Made by a program: the position numbers and the translations under genes
From: Elusimicrobiota bacterium
GTDB taxonomy: Bacteria > Elusimicrobiota > Elusimicrobia > Elusimicrobiales > UBA9959
DNA length: 41,053 bases
NCBI GenBank assembly: GCA_009773155.1
Contig: WOVA01000029.1
Coordinates: forward strand, 1 to 41,053
Reading direction: 5' to 3'
Notes under the pieces: model-generated
What the model saw: only the letters and a program-made list of their open reading frames with translations
The model's database searches: none
What the model was told of the DNA's origin: nothing
Shown: positions 32,933 to 40,961 of the stretch, piece after piece
Numbering within the stretch: the stretch's first letter is position 1
Layout: every line of letters begins with the position of its first letter

Positions 32933-33703
32933 ATGCTTTCCCCCGCCTCGGGCATCTTCCTCTTCGACAAACCCGCCGGCATAACCTCACACGACGCGGT
33001 CGGCCTGCTGCGCCGGGCGCTGGGCCACAGGCATATCGGCCATACCGGCACGCTGGACCCTATGGCCACGGGGCTGCTCGTCATGCTGGCGGGCGCCGCC
33101 ACCAAACTGCAGTCCGGGCTGCAAGGCTGCTCCAAGACCTATACGGGACGCATAAAGCTGGGCGAGACCACCGACACCTGGGACGCCGAGGGCGAGGTGC
33201 TGAGCTCCGCCGACCCGGCCTCCGTCACGCGTGAAGCCGTCGCCGCCGCCATCCCCGCCTTCGAGGGAAAGATGATCCAGCAGGTCCCGCCTTATTCCGC
33301 CGTCAAGATCGGAGGCCGCCAGCTTTATAAGATGGCCCGCAGGAAAGAGGCGATGCCCGTAGTGAAGCGGGAAGTGGAACTCCACTGGCTCTCCTGGGAC
33401 TGGCAGCCGCCTTTCATAGATTTCGGGATAGAATGCGCCGGCGGCACCTATATCCGCTCCGTGGCCCACGAACTGGGCGCGGCGCTGGGCTGCGGCGGCC
33501 ACCTGGCCGCGCTGCGCCGGACCCGCGTGGCCGGGTGGAGAGTGGAGGACGCCGTCACGGCCGACTTCCTGCGCTCCGCCCCGAGTGAAGCCGTGGTCTC
33601 GCGCCTGTTGCCGGCGGAGAAAGGTACTGGGACACCATGCGGCATGGTGTCCCCCGCCGATACACCATGCGGCATGGTGTCCCCCGCCGAAGGAAGGCTG
33701 TGA
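32933..33703 (+). CDS. truB: tRNA pseudouridine-55 synthase
   Basis: The 256-residue enzyme makes pseudouridine 55 in the T loop of tRNAs. Motifs are LFDKPAGITSHDAV, GHTGTLDPMATGLL with the catalytic Asp, QVPPYSAVKIGG, and GTYIRSVAHELG. It lacks a C-terminal PUA domain, the shorter TruB form. The last about 20 residues are an oddity: a ten-residue unit (TPCGMVSPA plus D/E) occurs twice because of a 30-base tandem repeat containing a palindrome. The stop overlaps the ribF GTG start. Confidence 0.95.
   Translation: MLSPASGIFLFDKPAGITSHDAVGLLRRALGHRHIGHTGTLDPMATGLLVMLAGAATKLQSGLQGCSKTYTGRIKLGETTDTWDAEGEVLSSADPASVTREAVAAAIPAFEGKMIQQVPPYSAVKIGGRQLYKMARRKEAMPVVKREVELHWLSWDWQPPFIDFGIECAGGTYIRSVAHELGAALGCGGHLAALRRTRVAGWRVEDAVTADFLRSAPSEAVVSRLLPAEKGTGTPCGMVSPADTPCGMVSPAEGRL
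33629..33691 (+). repeat. Tandem 30-base repeat carrying a perfect palindrome inside the truB end
   Basis: The unit at 33632-33661 is repeated at 33662-33691 with only the last base changed. Each contains the palindrome ACACCATGCGGCATGGTGT, extended to 25 bases in the first copy (33629-33653). Being 30 bases, it keeps the truB frame. It lies just ahead of the ribF ribosome binding site. Confidence 0.9.
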
Positions 33704-34614
33704 AACGTTCGTGTCTGACCATCGGCGCTTTCGACGGCGTGCACCTGGGCCACGCCCGGCTGATCAAGGCGGCCATCGCCGAGGGCCGCGCGCGCGGCTG
33801 GAAGAATTCGCTCGTCTATTTCCCTCTTCCCCCGAAGTTCGTCTTCTCCGCATTCCACGAGAACTGCCTGGTCACCCTCCCCTCAGAGAGGGAAGCGATG
33901 CTGCGCGGGCTGGGCCTGGATTCCATCACCCCCGTCCCTTTCACCGACGAGATAGCTTCGATGGACGCGGAGGCGTTCTTCGCCGAGATAATCCGCGGCC
34001 GGTTCCGGGCCGACGGCCTCTGCGTCGGGGCGGATTTTGCTTTCGGGCGCGGGCGCTCAGGGGGCGTTGATTTCCTGCGCGCGGCCTGCCGCCGGGAAGG
34101 CATGCTGTTCCGCTCGGTGCCTTTCGTCTCGCGCGGCGGCAGGAAGCTCTCGTCCACGCTCCTGCGCGAATTGCTCTGGGAAGGAAAGGTCGGGAAGGCG
34201 GCCGCCTGCATGGGCCGCAACTATTCCGTCAGGGGGCCGGTGATACGGGGAGCGGGGCTGGGCAGGAAACTCGGCTACCCGACGGCCAATATAGGGGCGG
34301 ACCCGCTCAAGATACTGCCGCCCGGTATCTTCGCGGCGCGCTGCCGCGTGGACGGGGAAGAATTCGCCTGTGTGGCCAACTGCGGCCGCCGCCCGACGGT
34401 CAACACCCTCGGCGGCAGGATGCTGCTGGAGGCGCATATACTGGATTTTTCCAGGGAGATATACGGCGAGACGGTGGAAGTGGAATTTCTCAGGCGGCTA
34501 AGGGAGGAGGCGAAGTTCCCCTCCAGGGAAGCGCTGGTCAGGGCGATAGACGGGGACGTCTCGTCCGCCCGGGCCTATTTCAGGCGCGCCGCGCGCCCGG
34601 CGTCACGCCGTTAA
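33700..34614 (+). CDS. ribF: Bifunctional riboflavin kinase / FAD synthetase
   Basis: The 304-residue enzyme makes FMN and then FAD. The N-terminal FAD-synthetase domain starts LTIGAFDGVHLGH (nucleotide-binding HxGH type). A GADFAFGRGRSGG motif follows. The riboflavin-kinase domain has GRKLGYPTANIG and VANCGRRPTVN. GTG 33700 overlaps the truB stop (GTGA) and is preceded by AAGGAAGG at 33690-33697; starts further upstream would fall in the palindromic repeat. It is the last gene of the operon, only two bases from the convergent amidohydrolase gene. Confidence 0.94.
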   Translation: MKRSCLTIGAFDGVHLGHARLIKAAIAEGRARGWKNSLVYFPLPPKFVFSAFHENCLVTLPSEREAMLRGLGLDSITPVPFTDEIASMDAEAFFAEIIRGRFRADGLCVGADFAFGRGRSGGVDFLRAACRREGMLFRSVPFVSRGGRKLSSTLLRELLWEGKVGKAAACMGRNYSVRGPVIRGAGLGRKLGYPTANIGADPLKILPPGIFAARCRVDGEEFACVANCGRRPTVNTLGGRMLLEAHILDFSREIYGETVEVEFLRRLREEAKFPSREALVRAIDGDVSSARAYFRRAARPASRR

Positions 34615-34616
34615 CC

Positions 34617-36002
34617 TCAGCTCCTGTTCCTTTTGACGTAGACGCCGCCCGGCCGGGCCGGCGAGACCAGTTTCCCCTCCGACATTACTATCCTCCCGCG
34701 CAGCACGGTGTGACGCGGGAATCCGTGGAGTTTCATGCCCTGGTAAGGCGAATAGTCCGACGCGTGGCCGAGGGCGCGCCAGTCGACCGGCCTGGCCGCG
34801 CGGGGGTCCAGCAGCGCGAAGTCGGCGTCCGAACCTTCCCGGATCACGCCCTTACGGGGATAGAGGCCCATTATCCGGGCCGGACCCGCGCAGAGCAGCT
34901 CGGCCAGCCTGGCCAGCGAAATTTTACCCTTCCTCACTCCCCGCGTATAGACCAGCGGCAGCAGCGTGGCCGTGCCCGGCAGCCCCATCGGCAGTTTCGA
35001 GAGGTCCCCCCTCCAGGCTTCCTTACGGGCCCGGGTGAAGGCGCAGCTGTCGGTGGCGATCACGTCGACGGCGCCGGAGGCGGCCGCGCGCCAGAGTCCC
35101 GCGACGGAAGCTTTGTCGCGCAGCGGAGGGCAGCAGGAGTAAAGAGGTCCGTCGCGGCGACGGAGCAAACTTTCGTCCAGCGACAGATACTGAGGGCAGG
35201 TCTCCACGTAGACGCGCGCCCCTAGCGTCCGGGCCTGCCGGGCTATATCCGTGGTCAGCGAATGCGAGACGTGCACGAGGTAGAGTTCTCCGCCGGTATG
35301 TCCGGCCCAGCCGGCCGCCGAGGAGGCGGCCGACCACTCGGTGGCCGGCGGCCGGGTGAGCGCGAGGGCGAAAGCGCCGGGCGCCTTCGGCGGCCTGGCA
35401 GAGAGCAGGTCTATGACCGGGCCGTTCTCGGCGTGGAGGCAGACCAGCGCGCCGGTCTCACGCGAGACCTCCAGGGCCTGGTAAAGCTCCTCTGCGCCGG
35501 TCATAAGGCCGCGGGCGGCGTAGGCGGAAAAGAACTTGAAGGTGGGAGCCCCGTCCTTCACCAGCCGCGCGATCTGGCCGGCCGGGTCCCTGAGGGCGCT
35601 CCAGGACGGCACCACGCAATGGAAGGCGTAGTCGCAATGGAAGCGGCCTTCCGTCTCGGCCAGGCGATCGTCCAGACCCCGCCGCAGCGGGACGCCCCGC
35701 CCCTGCCCCGTATAATCAATGATGGTGGTCACCCCGCCCAGCAGGGCCGCGGCCGAGCCGCTCTCAAAGGTTTCATCGTTCCAGGTCACGAGGCCGAGAC
35801 GCAGCCGGTAATGGACGTGGGCGTCTATCACGCCGGGCAGCACCAGCAGGCCGGCGGCGTCCAGTACCGTCGCGCCGGCCGGGGCCTTCAGGCCGCGTCC
35901 AATGGAGACGATCCTGCCGGCGCGGCATATGATGTCGGCGCGCGCCAGCGAACCTTCGCGGAGGACGGAGCCCCCGCGCACCAGCAGATGATTCCCGGGC
36001 AT
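34617..36002 (-). CDS. Dihydropyrimidinase / hydantoinase-like cyclic amidohydrolase
   Basis: The 461-residue binuclear-metal enzyme opens cyclic ureides such as hydantoin, dihydropyrimidine or allantoin. Metal ligands fit the family: HVH at residues 62-64, the carboxylated Lys156 (TFKFFSAY), His190 (LHAEN), His244 (HVSH) and Asp318. ETCPQYLSLDESLL and the closing LRGRIVMSEGKLV are hydantoinase-like. Where most D-hydantoinases have TDH after the strand, this has ATDSC, with His replaced by Ser. It could act with the purine/oxamate-type cluster 8 kb away, but it lies in another operon on the opposite strand, so the link is only inferred. Confidence 0.87.
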   Translation of the reverse strand: MPGNHLLVRGGSVLREGSLARADIICRAGRIVSIGRGLKAPAGATVLDAAGLLVLPGVIDAHVHYRLRLGLVTWNDETFESGSAAALLGGVTTIIDYTGQGRGVPLRRGLDDRLAETEGRFHCDYAFHCVVPSWSALRDPAGQIARLVKDGAPTFKFFSAYAARGLMTGAEELYQALEVSRETGALVCLHAENGPVIDLLSARPPKAPGAFALALTRPPATEWSAASSAAGWAGHTGGELYLVHVSHSLTTDIARQARTLGARVYVETCPQYLSLDESLLRRRDGPLYSCCPPLRDKASVAGLWRAAASGAVDVIATDSCAFTRARKEAWRGDLSKLPMGLPGTATLLPLVYTRGVRKGKISLARLAELLCAGPARIMGLYPRKGVIREGSDADFALLDPRAARPVDWRALGHASDYSPYQGMKLHGFPRHTVLRGRIVMSEGKLVSPARPGGVYVKRNRS

Positions 36003-36206
36003 TTACTCTTCCCGCGGCGGGGCCGCGAATAATACGGTGGAAGCCAGGAGAGTCGCTCCCGCGAAGGTGAGGCCGCAGAGGACCAGCCAGCCCCAGATGA
36101 TGGCGGGGTTATGCTCGGTCTGCACGATGATGTACGCGAGGTAGGCGAGAAAGGCCGTGGAGACGGCCCAGAAGAAACCGAAAACCGACTTGACGGCGCC
36201 TTTCAT
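36003..36206 (-). CDS. Small two-helix membrane protein
   Basis: The 67-residue protein from ATG 36206 (an upstream start at 36242 would overlap lysC) has helices at about 8-26 (FGFFWAVSTAFLAYLAYII) and 36-60 (IIWGWLVLCGLTFAGATLL), and a short basic N-terminus. No family is recognised. It sits between the aspartokinase and hydantoinase genes on the same strand, probably co-transcribed. Confidence 0.6.
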   Translation of the reverse strand: MKGAVKSVFGFFWAVSTAFLAYLAYIIVQTEHNPAIIWGWLVLCGLTFAGATLLASTVLFAAPPREE

Positions 36207-36238
36207 ATTGATAAATTTAATAGATTTGGGACCTGGTG

Positions 36239-37216
36239 TCAATCGCGGGCCGGTCCGCCGATGAAACCGGCGCGGGCCAGGGAGGAGTGGAGCTCTTTAA
36301 TGAGCGCTACGGGACCCGCTCCTCCGGGGCTGAACAGCGCCGTTCCCTTCTCCCTTCGGGAGGCGACGGCCCCGGCCGTCCGGGCTGCCGAGACCAGAAG
36401 GTCCGCGTCGAGACCGGAACTTACTACGGCGGCTTCGGGGCCGGACGGACCGTGGTAGAGCGAGAGGCAGGCCCTGCGCCCGGAGGCCTTGCCGGAGACG
36501 AGGGTCCCCCCTTCGCGGTGGAAAGCGGAACGGATATGGAGCCTGACGCCCAAACGCGCGGCGCGCCTGACGGCTCTGAGCTGCCTTACCTCCGTGCCGA
36601 AGAGGGCCAGGCGCTCAAGTTCCGCGTAGGTCATGGCCTTCAGCCTGCGGGCCTCCGGGACCAGCGCGGGATTGGCCGAATAGACGCCTTTCACGTCGGT
36701 GAGCAATTCGCAGGACTCCGCCCCCAGGGCGTGGGCCAGCTCCACCGCGGTAAGGTCGGAGCCGCCGCGCCCCAGCGTGGTGATGTTCCCCCGCCGGTCC
36801 GTTCCCTGGAAACCGCAGACCACGGCGACGCGGCCGGCGGCCAGTTTTTTTTTCAGGCGCGACGGAGAGACCTTCAGTACCCGCGCGGAACCAAAAGAGG
36901 AGTCGGTCAGGAATCCCGCCTGCGCGCCCGTCAGAGAGACGGCCGGTATGCCCATGCCTTCCAGCGCGGCGGCGAGAAGCGCGGCGCTCATCAGTTCGCC
37001 GCAGGAGAGCAGGGCGTCCAGCTCGCGCGCGGGCGGCCGGGGTGAAATTTCGGCCGCGAGGGAGAGCAGTTCGTCGGTCACTTCGCCCGGGGCCGAGACC
37101 ACGGCGGCCACGGCGAAGCCGGCCCGGCGGGCCGCCTTGACCCGCCCCGCGGCCAGGCGGAGCTTGCCGGGGTCGGCGAGAGAAGTTCCCCCGAATTTCA
37201 TCACAAGAGTTTTCAT
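36239..37216 (-). CDS. lysC: Aspartokinase, short form
   Basis: The 325-residue protein phosphorylates aspartate, the first step to lysine, threonine and methionine. The kinase domain is complete: KFGGTSLAD at the start, VVSAPGEVTDELL, the LGRGGSDLTAVELAHALGA motif, and TDVKGVYSANPALVPEARRL. Ordinary aspartokinases are about 400 residues with two ACT domains. After TLVS (about residue 243) only about 80 residues remain, so the regulatory region is cut to one shortened, weakly recognisable ACT-like segment. Feedback control is probably altered. It is the gene downstream of the PilB-type ATPase with a terminator between them. Confidence 0.9.
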   Translation of the reverse strand: MKTLVMKFGGTSLADPGKLRLAAGRVKAARRAGFAVAAVVSAPGEVTDELLSLAAEISPRPPARELDALLSCGELMSAALLAAALEGMGIPAVSLTGAQAGFLTDSSFGSARVLKVSPSRLKKKLAAGRVAVVCGFQGTDRRGNITTLGRGGSDLTAVELAHALGAESCELLTDVKGVYSANPALVPEARRLKAMTYAELERLALFGTEVRQLRAVRRAARLGVRLHIRSAFHREGGTLVSGKASGRRACLSLYHGPSGPEAAVVSSGLDADLLVSAARTAGAVASRREKGTALFSPGGAGPVALIKELHSSLARAGFIGGPARD

Positions 37217-37230
37217 ATCTCAGGCGTTCT

Positions 37231-37270
37231 AAAAAAACGGGGCCCCGTCCTTGTACAGTCCGGAGCCCCT
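37231..37270 (-). terminator. Rho-independent terminator after the PilB-type ATPase
   Basis: Read on the minus strand, GGGGCTCCG pairs with CGGGGCCCC (one G-U) across a 13-base loop and is followed by a run of seven T. It ends the transcript of the ATPase gene before lysC. Confidence 0.75.
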
Positions 37271-37286
37271 GGCGGCATACCCGGGC

Positions 37287-38639
37287 TTACACCATCGTGG
37301 CGGTGACGCGGATGACTTCAGAGAGCGTGGTGACGCCGGACCGGGCCTTGGTTATGCCGTCCATCAGCAGCGTGCGCATCTTGCCGGACTGCAGGGCGGA
37401 GCGCTTGATGAGGTCCGTCGGGGCGTGGTCCAGCACCTGCTTGCGCACCTCCTCGCTCATCAGCATGAGCTCGAAGATGCCGGTGCGGCCCTGGTAGCCC
37501 GTATTGCGGCAGGCGGGACAGCCCTTCTCCACCTTGTAGTCGGCGCCGGGCCTGAGTATGAGGTCCTTCACTATCCTGGCCTCCTCGGGGTCCATGTTCT
37601 TGACGAACTCGTTGACCACCGCCTCCGAAGGCGGGGCGGCCTTCTGCGCGCACTGCGGGCAGACCTTGCGCACCAGGCGCTGGCTCATGGCTCCCAGCAT
37701 GGAGGAGGCTATCAGGAAGGGCGGCACGCCCATCTCGAAGAGGCGCTCGATGATGCTGGGGGCGTTGATGGTGTGGATCGTGGTGAAGAGCAGGTGGCCG
37801 GTCAGCGCCGAGCGCAGGCTTATCTCGGCCGTCTCGTAGTCGCGTATCTCGCCGACCATGATGACGTCCGGGTCCTGGCGCAGGATCGTGCGCAGGCCCT
37901 CGGCCCAGGTGAAGCCGCTCTTGTTGTTGATCTGCGCCTGGTTGATCCCCTCCAACCGGTACTCGACGGGGTCCTCGAGCGTGATGATGTTGATCATCGG
38001 GGTGTTGATGTTGCGCAGCATCGCGTAGAGCGACGTGGTCTTGCCGGAACCGGTCGAGCCGGTGATGAAGAAGATGCCGTAGGGGTTGCGTATGAGCTTT
38101 TTGATTATCGCCAGGGCCTCGGGGTCTATTCCGGTCTGCTCCAGGTCCAGGCCCAGCTGCTGGCGGTCCAGTATGCGCAGCACCAGCTTCTCGCCGTTTA
38201 CGGTAGGGAACGAGGAGACGCGCACCTGTATGGCGCGGCCGGCGAGGATCTTCTGGAAGCGGCCTTCCTCGGTGCGGAAAGCGGCCGGGGGTTCCGGGTC
38301 GAAGCCGGCCAGCACGCGGATGCGCTGAGTGAGCGGTATTTCGGAGTTCTTGGGGGCGGTGAGCATGTCCTGCAGGATGCCGTCAACGCGGAAGCGGACG
38401 CGCAGGTTGGCGGCCTGGGTCTCTATGTGGACGTCGCTGGAGCGCTCGGCCACGGCGTGCTCGAGTATGAGGTCGCTGAGCTTGATGGCCAGGTCTATGC
38501 CGGGGGCGCGGCCCTTGGCCTTGACCAGTTCGTTATAGCCCTCTTCCAGGGTGCCGACGGGCGCTGCCCCGGCGGGATGGTGAACCGGCGGCTGTCCCTG
38601 CTGACCTTCGGATTCCTTGTCTTGTCCCCAGAATGCCAT
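37287..38639 (-). CDS. PilB/GspE-type assembly ATPase
   Basis: The 450-residue hexameric ATPase powers type IV pilus or type II secretion assembly. Features are SDVHIETQAANLRVRFRVDG (N-terminal domain), Walker A GSTGSGKTT, the LEDPVEYRLEGINQAQIN Asp box, Walker B with DPDVIMVGEIRD, a His box TTIHTINA, and a zinc tetracysteine pair CPQC ... CPAC. ATG 38639 is chosen because GAGAGGG precedes it; an earlier start at 38666 is unlikely. The N-terminal about 40 residues are a low-complexity Gln/Pro/His stretch instead of the usual N1 domain. No other pilus genes are in the window. Confidence 0.92.
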   Translation of the reverse strand: MAFWGQDKESEGQQGQPPVHHPAGAAPVGTLEEGYNELVKAKGRAPGIDLAIKLSDLILEHAVAERSSDVHIETQAANLRVRFRVDGILQDMLTAPKNSEIPLTQRIRVLAGFDPEPPAAFRTEEGRFQKILAGRAIQVRVSSFPTVNGEKLVLRILDRQQLGLDLEQTGIDPEALAIIKKLIRNPYGIFFITGSTGSGKTTSLYAMLRNINTPMINIITLEDPVEYRLEGINQAQINNKSGFTWAEGLRTILRQDPDVIMVGEIRDYETAEISLRSALTGHLLFTTIHTINAPSIIERLFEMGVPPFLIASSMLGAMSQRLVRKVCPQCAQKAAPPSEAVVNEFVKNMDPEEARIVKDLILRPGADYKVEKGCPACRNTGYQGRTGIFELMLMSEEVRKQVLDHAPTDLIKRSALQSGKMRTLLMDGITKARSGVTTLSEVIRVTATMV

Positions 38640-38687
38640 TTTTCCCTCTCCCGGCCCTAAGGCCAAAGGTGCTGATCGTCTGCGAAA

Positions 38688-38693
38688 ATTATA
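38688..38693 (-). promoter_or_regulatory. Consensus -10 box for the PilB-type ATPase gene
   Basis: On the minus strand the sequence reads TATAAT in an AT-rich island about 50 bases upstream of the ATPase start, between greA and that gene. The -35 position falls in the end of greA and is weak. Confidence 0.45.
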
Positions 38694-38704
38694 CTAAAAG
38701 CGGA

Positions 38705-39175
38705 TTACTTGTACTCAACGCCCAGTACCGTGAACACTTTCTCGCCGGAGGGCAGACGGATCTTCAGGCGGTCGCCCGCCTTGGCCCCCAGGAAGCCCTG
38801 TGCCAGCGGCGAGGAGACCGAGATCTTGCCCGATCCCGGGTCGGCCTCGTCCGCGCCGGCCAGGGTGTATGATTTTTCGGCTCCCGAGCCTTCGTCTCGG
38901 ACTTTAATAGTGGCCCCGATGCGGACCTCGTCCTTGTTGACGGCCAGGTTGTCGGTGATCTTGGCGTTGCGCAGCCTGGCTTCCAGTTCCGATATGCGGT
39001 TAAGGACCAGGGCCTGCTTCTCCTTGGCGTAGATGTACCCGGCGTTCTCCTTGAGGTCGCCCTGTTCCCTGGTCTCGCCTATCTCTTTTGAGAGCTCGTT
39101 CTTCTCGGCGTTGAGCCTGGCGATCTCCGAACGCAGCTTCTCATAGCCGTCCTTGGACATGTATATATCTGACAT
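38705..39175 (-). CDS. greA: Transcription elongation factor GreA
   Basis: The 156-residue factor rescues backtracked RNA polymerase. It has the N-terminal coiled coil with ETREQGDLKENAGYIYAKEKQ, whose acidic tip residues match the GreA GD-x-x-EN motif. The C-terminal FKBP-like domain ends with SSPLAQGFLGAKAGD and the VLGVEY closing. The region where most GreA have ENAEYH reads ENAGYI. It is transcribed away from tRNA-Met, with a terminator in between. Confidence 0.94.
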   Translation of the reverse strand: MSDIYMSKDGYEKLRSEIARLNAEKNELSKEIGETREQGDLKENAGYIYAKEKQALVLNRISELEARLRNAKITDNLAVNKDEVRIGATIKVRDEGSGAEKSYTLAGADEADPGSGKISVSSPLAQGFLGAKAGDRLKIRLPSGEKVFTVLGVEYK

Positions 39176-39194
39176 CTTTCTTTAAAACCCCCTG

Positions 39195-39264
39195 AAAAAT
39201 TCCCCGCCGCGGGTCCGTGCTGCCGATGCTGCCTGGCGCGGGAACCGGACGGCGGGCGGGGAAT
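39195..39264 (-). terminator. Rho-independent terminator downstream of tRNA-Met
   Basis: On the minus strand ATTCCCCGCC pairs perfectly with GGCGGGGAAT across a loop that itself contains partial pairing. A T run follows. It sits between the tRNA and greA. Confidence 0.65.
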
Positions 39265-39274
39265 GTAATTGTCG

Positions 39275-39347
39275 TGGCACCGAGTGGAATTGAACCACTG
39301 ACCTAGCGCTTATGAAACGCCCGCTCTAACCTCTGAGCTACGGTGCC
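39275..39347 (-). tRNA. tRNA-Met (anticodon CAT), elongator type
   Basis: The minus strand folds as a 73-base cloverleaf. The acceptor GGCACCG pairs with CGGTGCC, the D stem is GCTC/GAGC, the anticodon loop is TTCATAA, and the T arm is AGTGG/CCACT around TTCAATT. Base 1 pairs with base 72, so it is not an initiator. A CAT anticodon could also be lysidine-modified Ile2; elongator Met is the more common reading. The CCA end is not encoded. Confidence 0.92.
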
Positions 39348-39432
39348 ACTAAATCCGTTATAGCGGGCAGGTTTCTCCACCGGGGGTTTCTTTCCCGCCT
39401 GACGGGAAGTCTCCTTCGGGTGGAACGCAAAA

Positions 39433-39462
39433 AGTATAGCAAAATGCCCTGTTTTAAAACAA
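39433..39462 (-). promoter_or_regulatory. Candidate promoter of tRNA-Met
   Basis: On the minus strand TTGTTT (39457-39462) and TATACT (39433-39438) are 18 bases apart, about 85 bases upstream of the tRNA. Confidence 0.4.
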
Positions 39463-39502
39463 TTTCCCCGCGCCGGCGCCCGCCTATTGCCACGGGGTGC
39501 CC

Positions 39503-39531
39503 TTTTTATTAGAATTCCGTAGTTGTATAAC
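39503..39531 (+). promoter_or_regulatory. Candidate promoter of the malic enzyme gene
   Basis: TTTTTA at 39503-39508 and TATAAC at 39526-39531 are 17 bases apart. They are 28 bases before ATG 39559 with a GAGAGG ribosome binding site. The -35 match is weak. Confidence 0.3.
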
Positions 39532-39558
39532 CATCATCCCGGTCTGAGAGGTCCCGTC

Positions 39559-40905
39559 ATGGCTAATGAAACCAAAAAACTTACCAAGGAAGAGCTCCTG
39601 GCCAAGGCCAATAAGCCGGCCGAAGACTCGATGAAGCTGCATCCTTTCTACAAGGGCAAGATCGAGGTCACGCCCAAGTCCTGCATTCGCGGCATAGACG
39701 ATTTCGCCATCTGGTACACCCCCGGCGTGGCGGCGGTCTGCAAGGATATACACAAGAACCCCGGGAAGGTCTACGAGCATACCAACAAGGGCAATATGGT
39801 GGCCGTGGTCTCGGATGGCACGCGCGTGCTGGGCCTGGGCGATATCGGCCCCGAGGCCGGCCTGCCCGTCATGGAAGGCAAGGGCCTGCTGTTCAAGTAC
39901 CTCGGCGGCGTGGACGCCTTCCCGATCTGCCTCGACACCAAGGACCCCAAGGAGATCGTGCGCATCGTGCAGTGCCTGGCCCCCTCCTTCGGCGGCATCA
40001 ACCTGGAGGACATAGCCCAGCCCAAGTGCTTCGATATCCTCGACGAGCTGCGCGCCACGATGAAGATCCCCGTCTGGCACGACGACCAGCAGGGCACGGC
40101 CACGGTTTGCCTGGCCGGCCTTATCAACGCGCTCAAGATAGTCAAAAAAGACATCAAGGACGTGAAGATAGTGCTGTTCGGCGCCGGCGCGGCCAATATC
40201 CGCATCGGTACGCTGTATATGCACTACGGCGCCAAGCCGGAGAACCTGATCTACGTGGACTCGAAGAGCATCCTTAACAAGCAGCGCACGGACCTGCAGA
40301 ATCACCGCGAGAAATGGCATATGTGCCAGATCACCAACGGCAGGCAGATAGCGGGCAAACTGGAGGACGCGCTCAAGGGCGCCGACGTGCTCAGCGCCGC
40401 CTCCACCTGCGGCCCGGACCTGATAAAGAAGGAGTGGATAGCGTCTATGAACACGGACGCCATCTGCTTCCTGACGGCCAACCCGATACCGGAGATGTGG
40501 CCCTGGGACGCCAAAGAGGCCGGCGCGCGCGTGGTGGGCACCGGCCGCTCGGACTTCCCCAACCAGGTCAACAATTCGCTGGGCTTTCCCGGCATCTTCC
40601 GCGGCGCTCTGGACGTGCAGGCCAAGACCATCACCGACGAGATGTGCGTGGCGGCGGCCGAGGCGCTGGCCGGCTACGTGGTCAAGAAGGGCAAGATGAG
40701 CGAGGAGTACCTGCTGCCGCACATGGACGAGCCGGAGGTCTTCATCGACGAGGCCGTCGCCGTGGGGCTCAAGGCCATCGAGCAGGGCCTCGCCCGCAAG
40801 CCCATGAGCGAAAAGGAACTGCGCGCCAGCGCCGAGTTCTACGTTAACCGCGCCCAGAAGGACGTGGAGGTCCGCCAGCAGGCCGGCATCGTCAAGCTGC
40901 CCTGA
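39559..40905 (+). CDS. NAD(P)-dependent malic enzyme (malate dehydrogenase, decarboxylating)
   Basis: The 448-residue enzyme interconverts malate with pyruvate and CO2. The malic N-domain has [14 protein letters not shown] with the catalytic Tyr, [21 protein letters not shown], and [20 protein letters not shown]. The NAD(P)-binding domain has [16 protein letters not shown] 39559 is chosen for its ribosome binding site and homology start; 39523 is an alternative. The NAD-binding motif reads GAGAANIR where GAGAAG is common. It is a single-gene unit closed by a strong terminator. Confidence 0.94.
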   Translation: MANETKKLTKEELLAKANKPAEDSMKLHPFYKGKIEVTPKSCIRGIDDFAIWYTPGVAAVCKDIHKNPGKVYEHTNKGNMVAVVSDGTRVLGLGDIGPEAGLPVMEGKGLLFKYLGGVDAFPICLDTKDPKEIVRIVQCLAPSFGGINLEDIAQPKCFDILDELRATMKIPVWHDDQQGTATVCLAGLINALKIVKKDIKDVKIVLFGAGAANIRIGTLYMHYGAKPENLIYVDSKSILNKQRTDLQNHREKWHMCQITNGRQIAGKLEDALKGADVLSAASTCGPDLIKKEWIASMNTDAICFLTANPIPEMWPWDAKEAGARVVGTGRSDFPNQVNNSLGFPGIFRGALDVQAKTITDEMCVAAAEALAGYVVKKGKMSEEYLLPHMDEPEVFIDEAVAVGLKAIEQGLARKPMSEKELRASAEFYVNRAQKDVEVRQQAGIVKLP

Positions 40906-40922
40906 CCTTCCCCCTCCCGACA

Positions 40923-40957
40923 TAAAAGAGCCCGGGTCCCCCCGGGCTCTTTTATTT
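40923..40957 (+). terminator. Rho-independent terminator after malic enzyme
   Basis: AAAAGAGCCCGGG pairs with CCCGGGCTCTTTT across a very short loop, then TATTTTAT. The extended stem with A and T flanks could work in both directions. Confidence 0.9.
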
Positions 40958-40961
40958 TATG

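Noticed and set aside
33629-33691. CRISPR-like repeat
   Set aside because: There are only two units, directly adjacent with no spacers, inside a coding frame.
37251-38660. Plus-strand open frame of 469 codons
   Set aside because: It is antisense to the PilB/GspE ATPase, which has Walker motifs and zinc cysteines; the plus-strand product has no recognisable motifs.
39275-39347. Initiator tRNA-fMet
   Set aside because: Base 1 pairs with base 72 and the anticodon stem lacks three consecutive G-C pairs, so it is an elongator-type tRNA.
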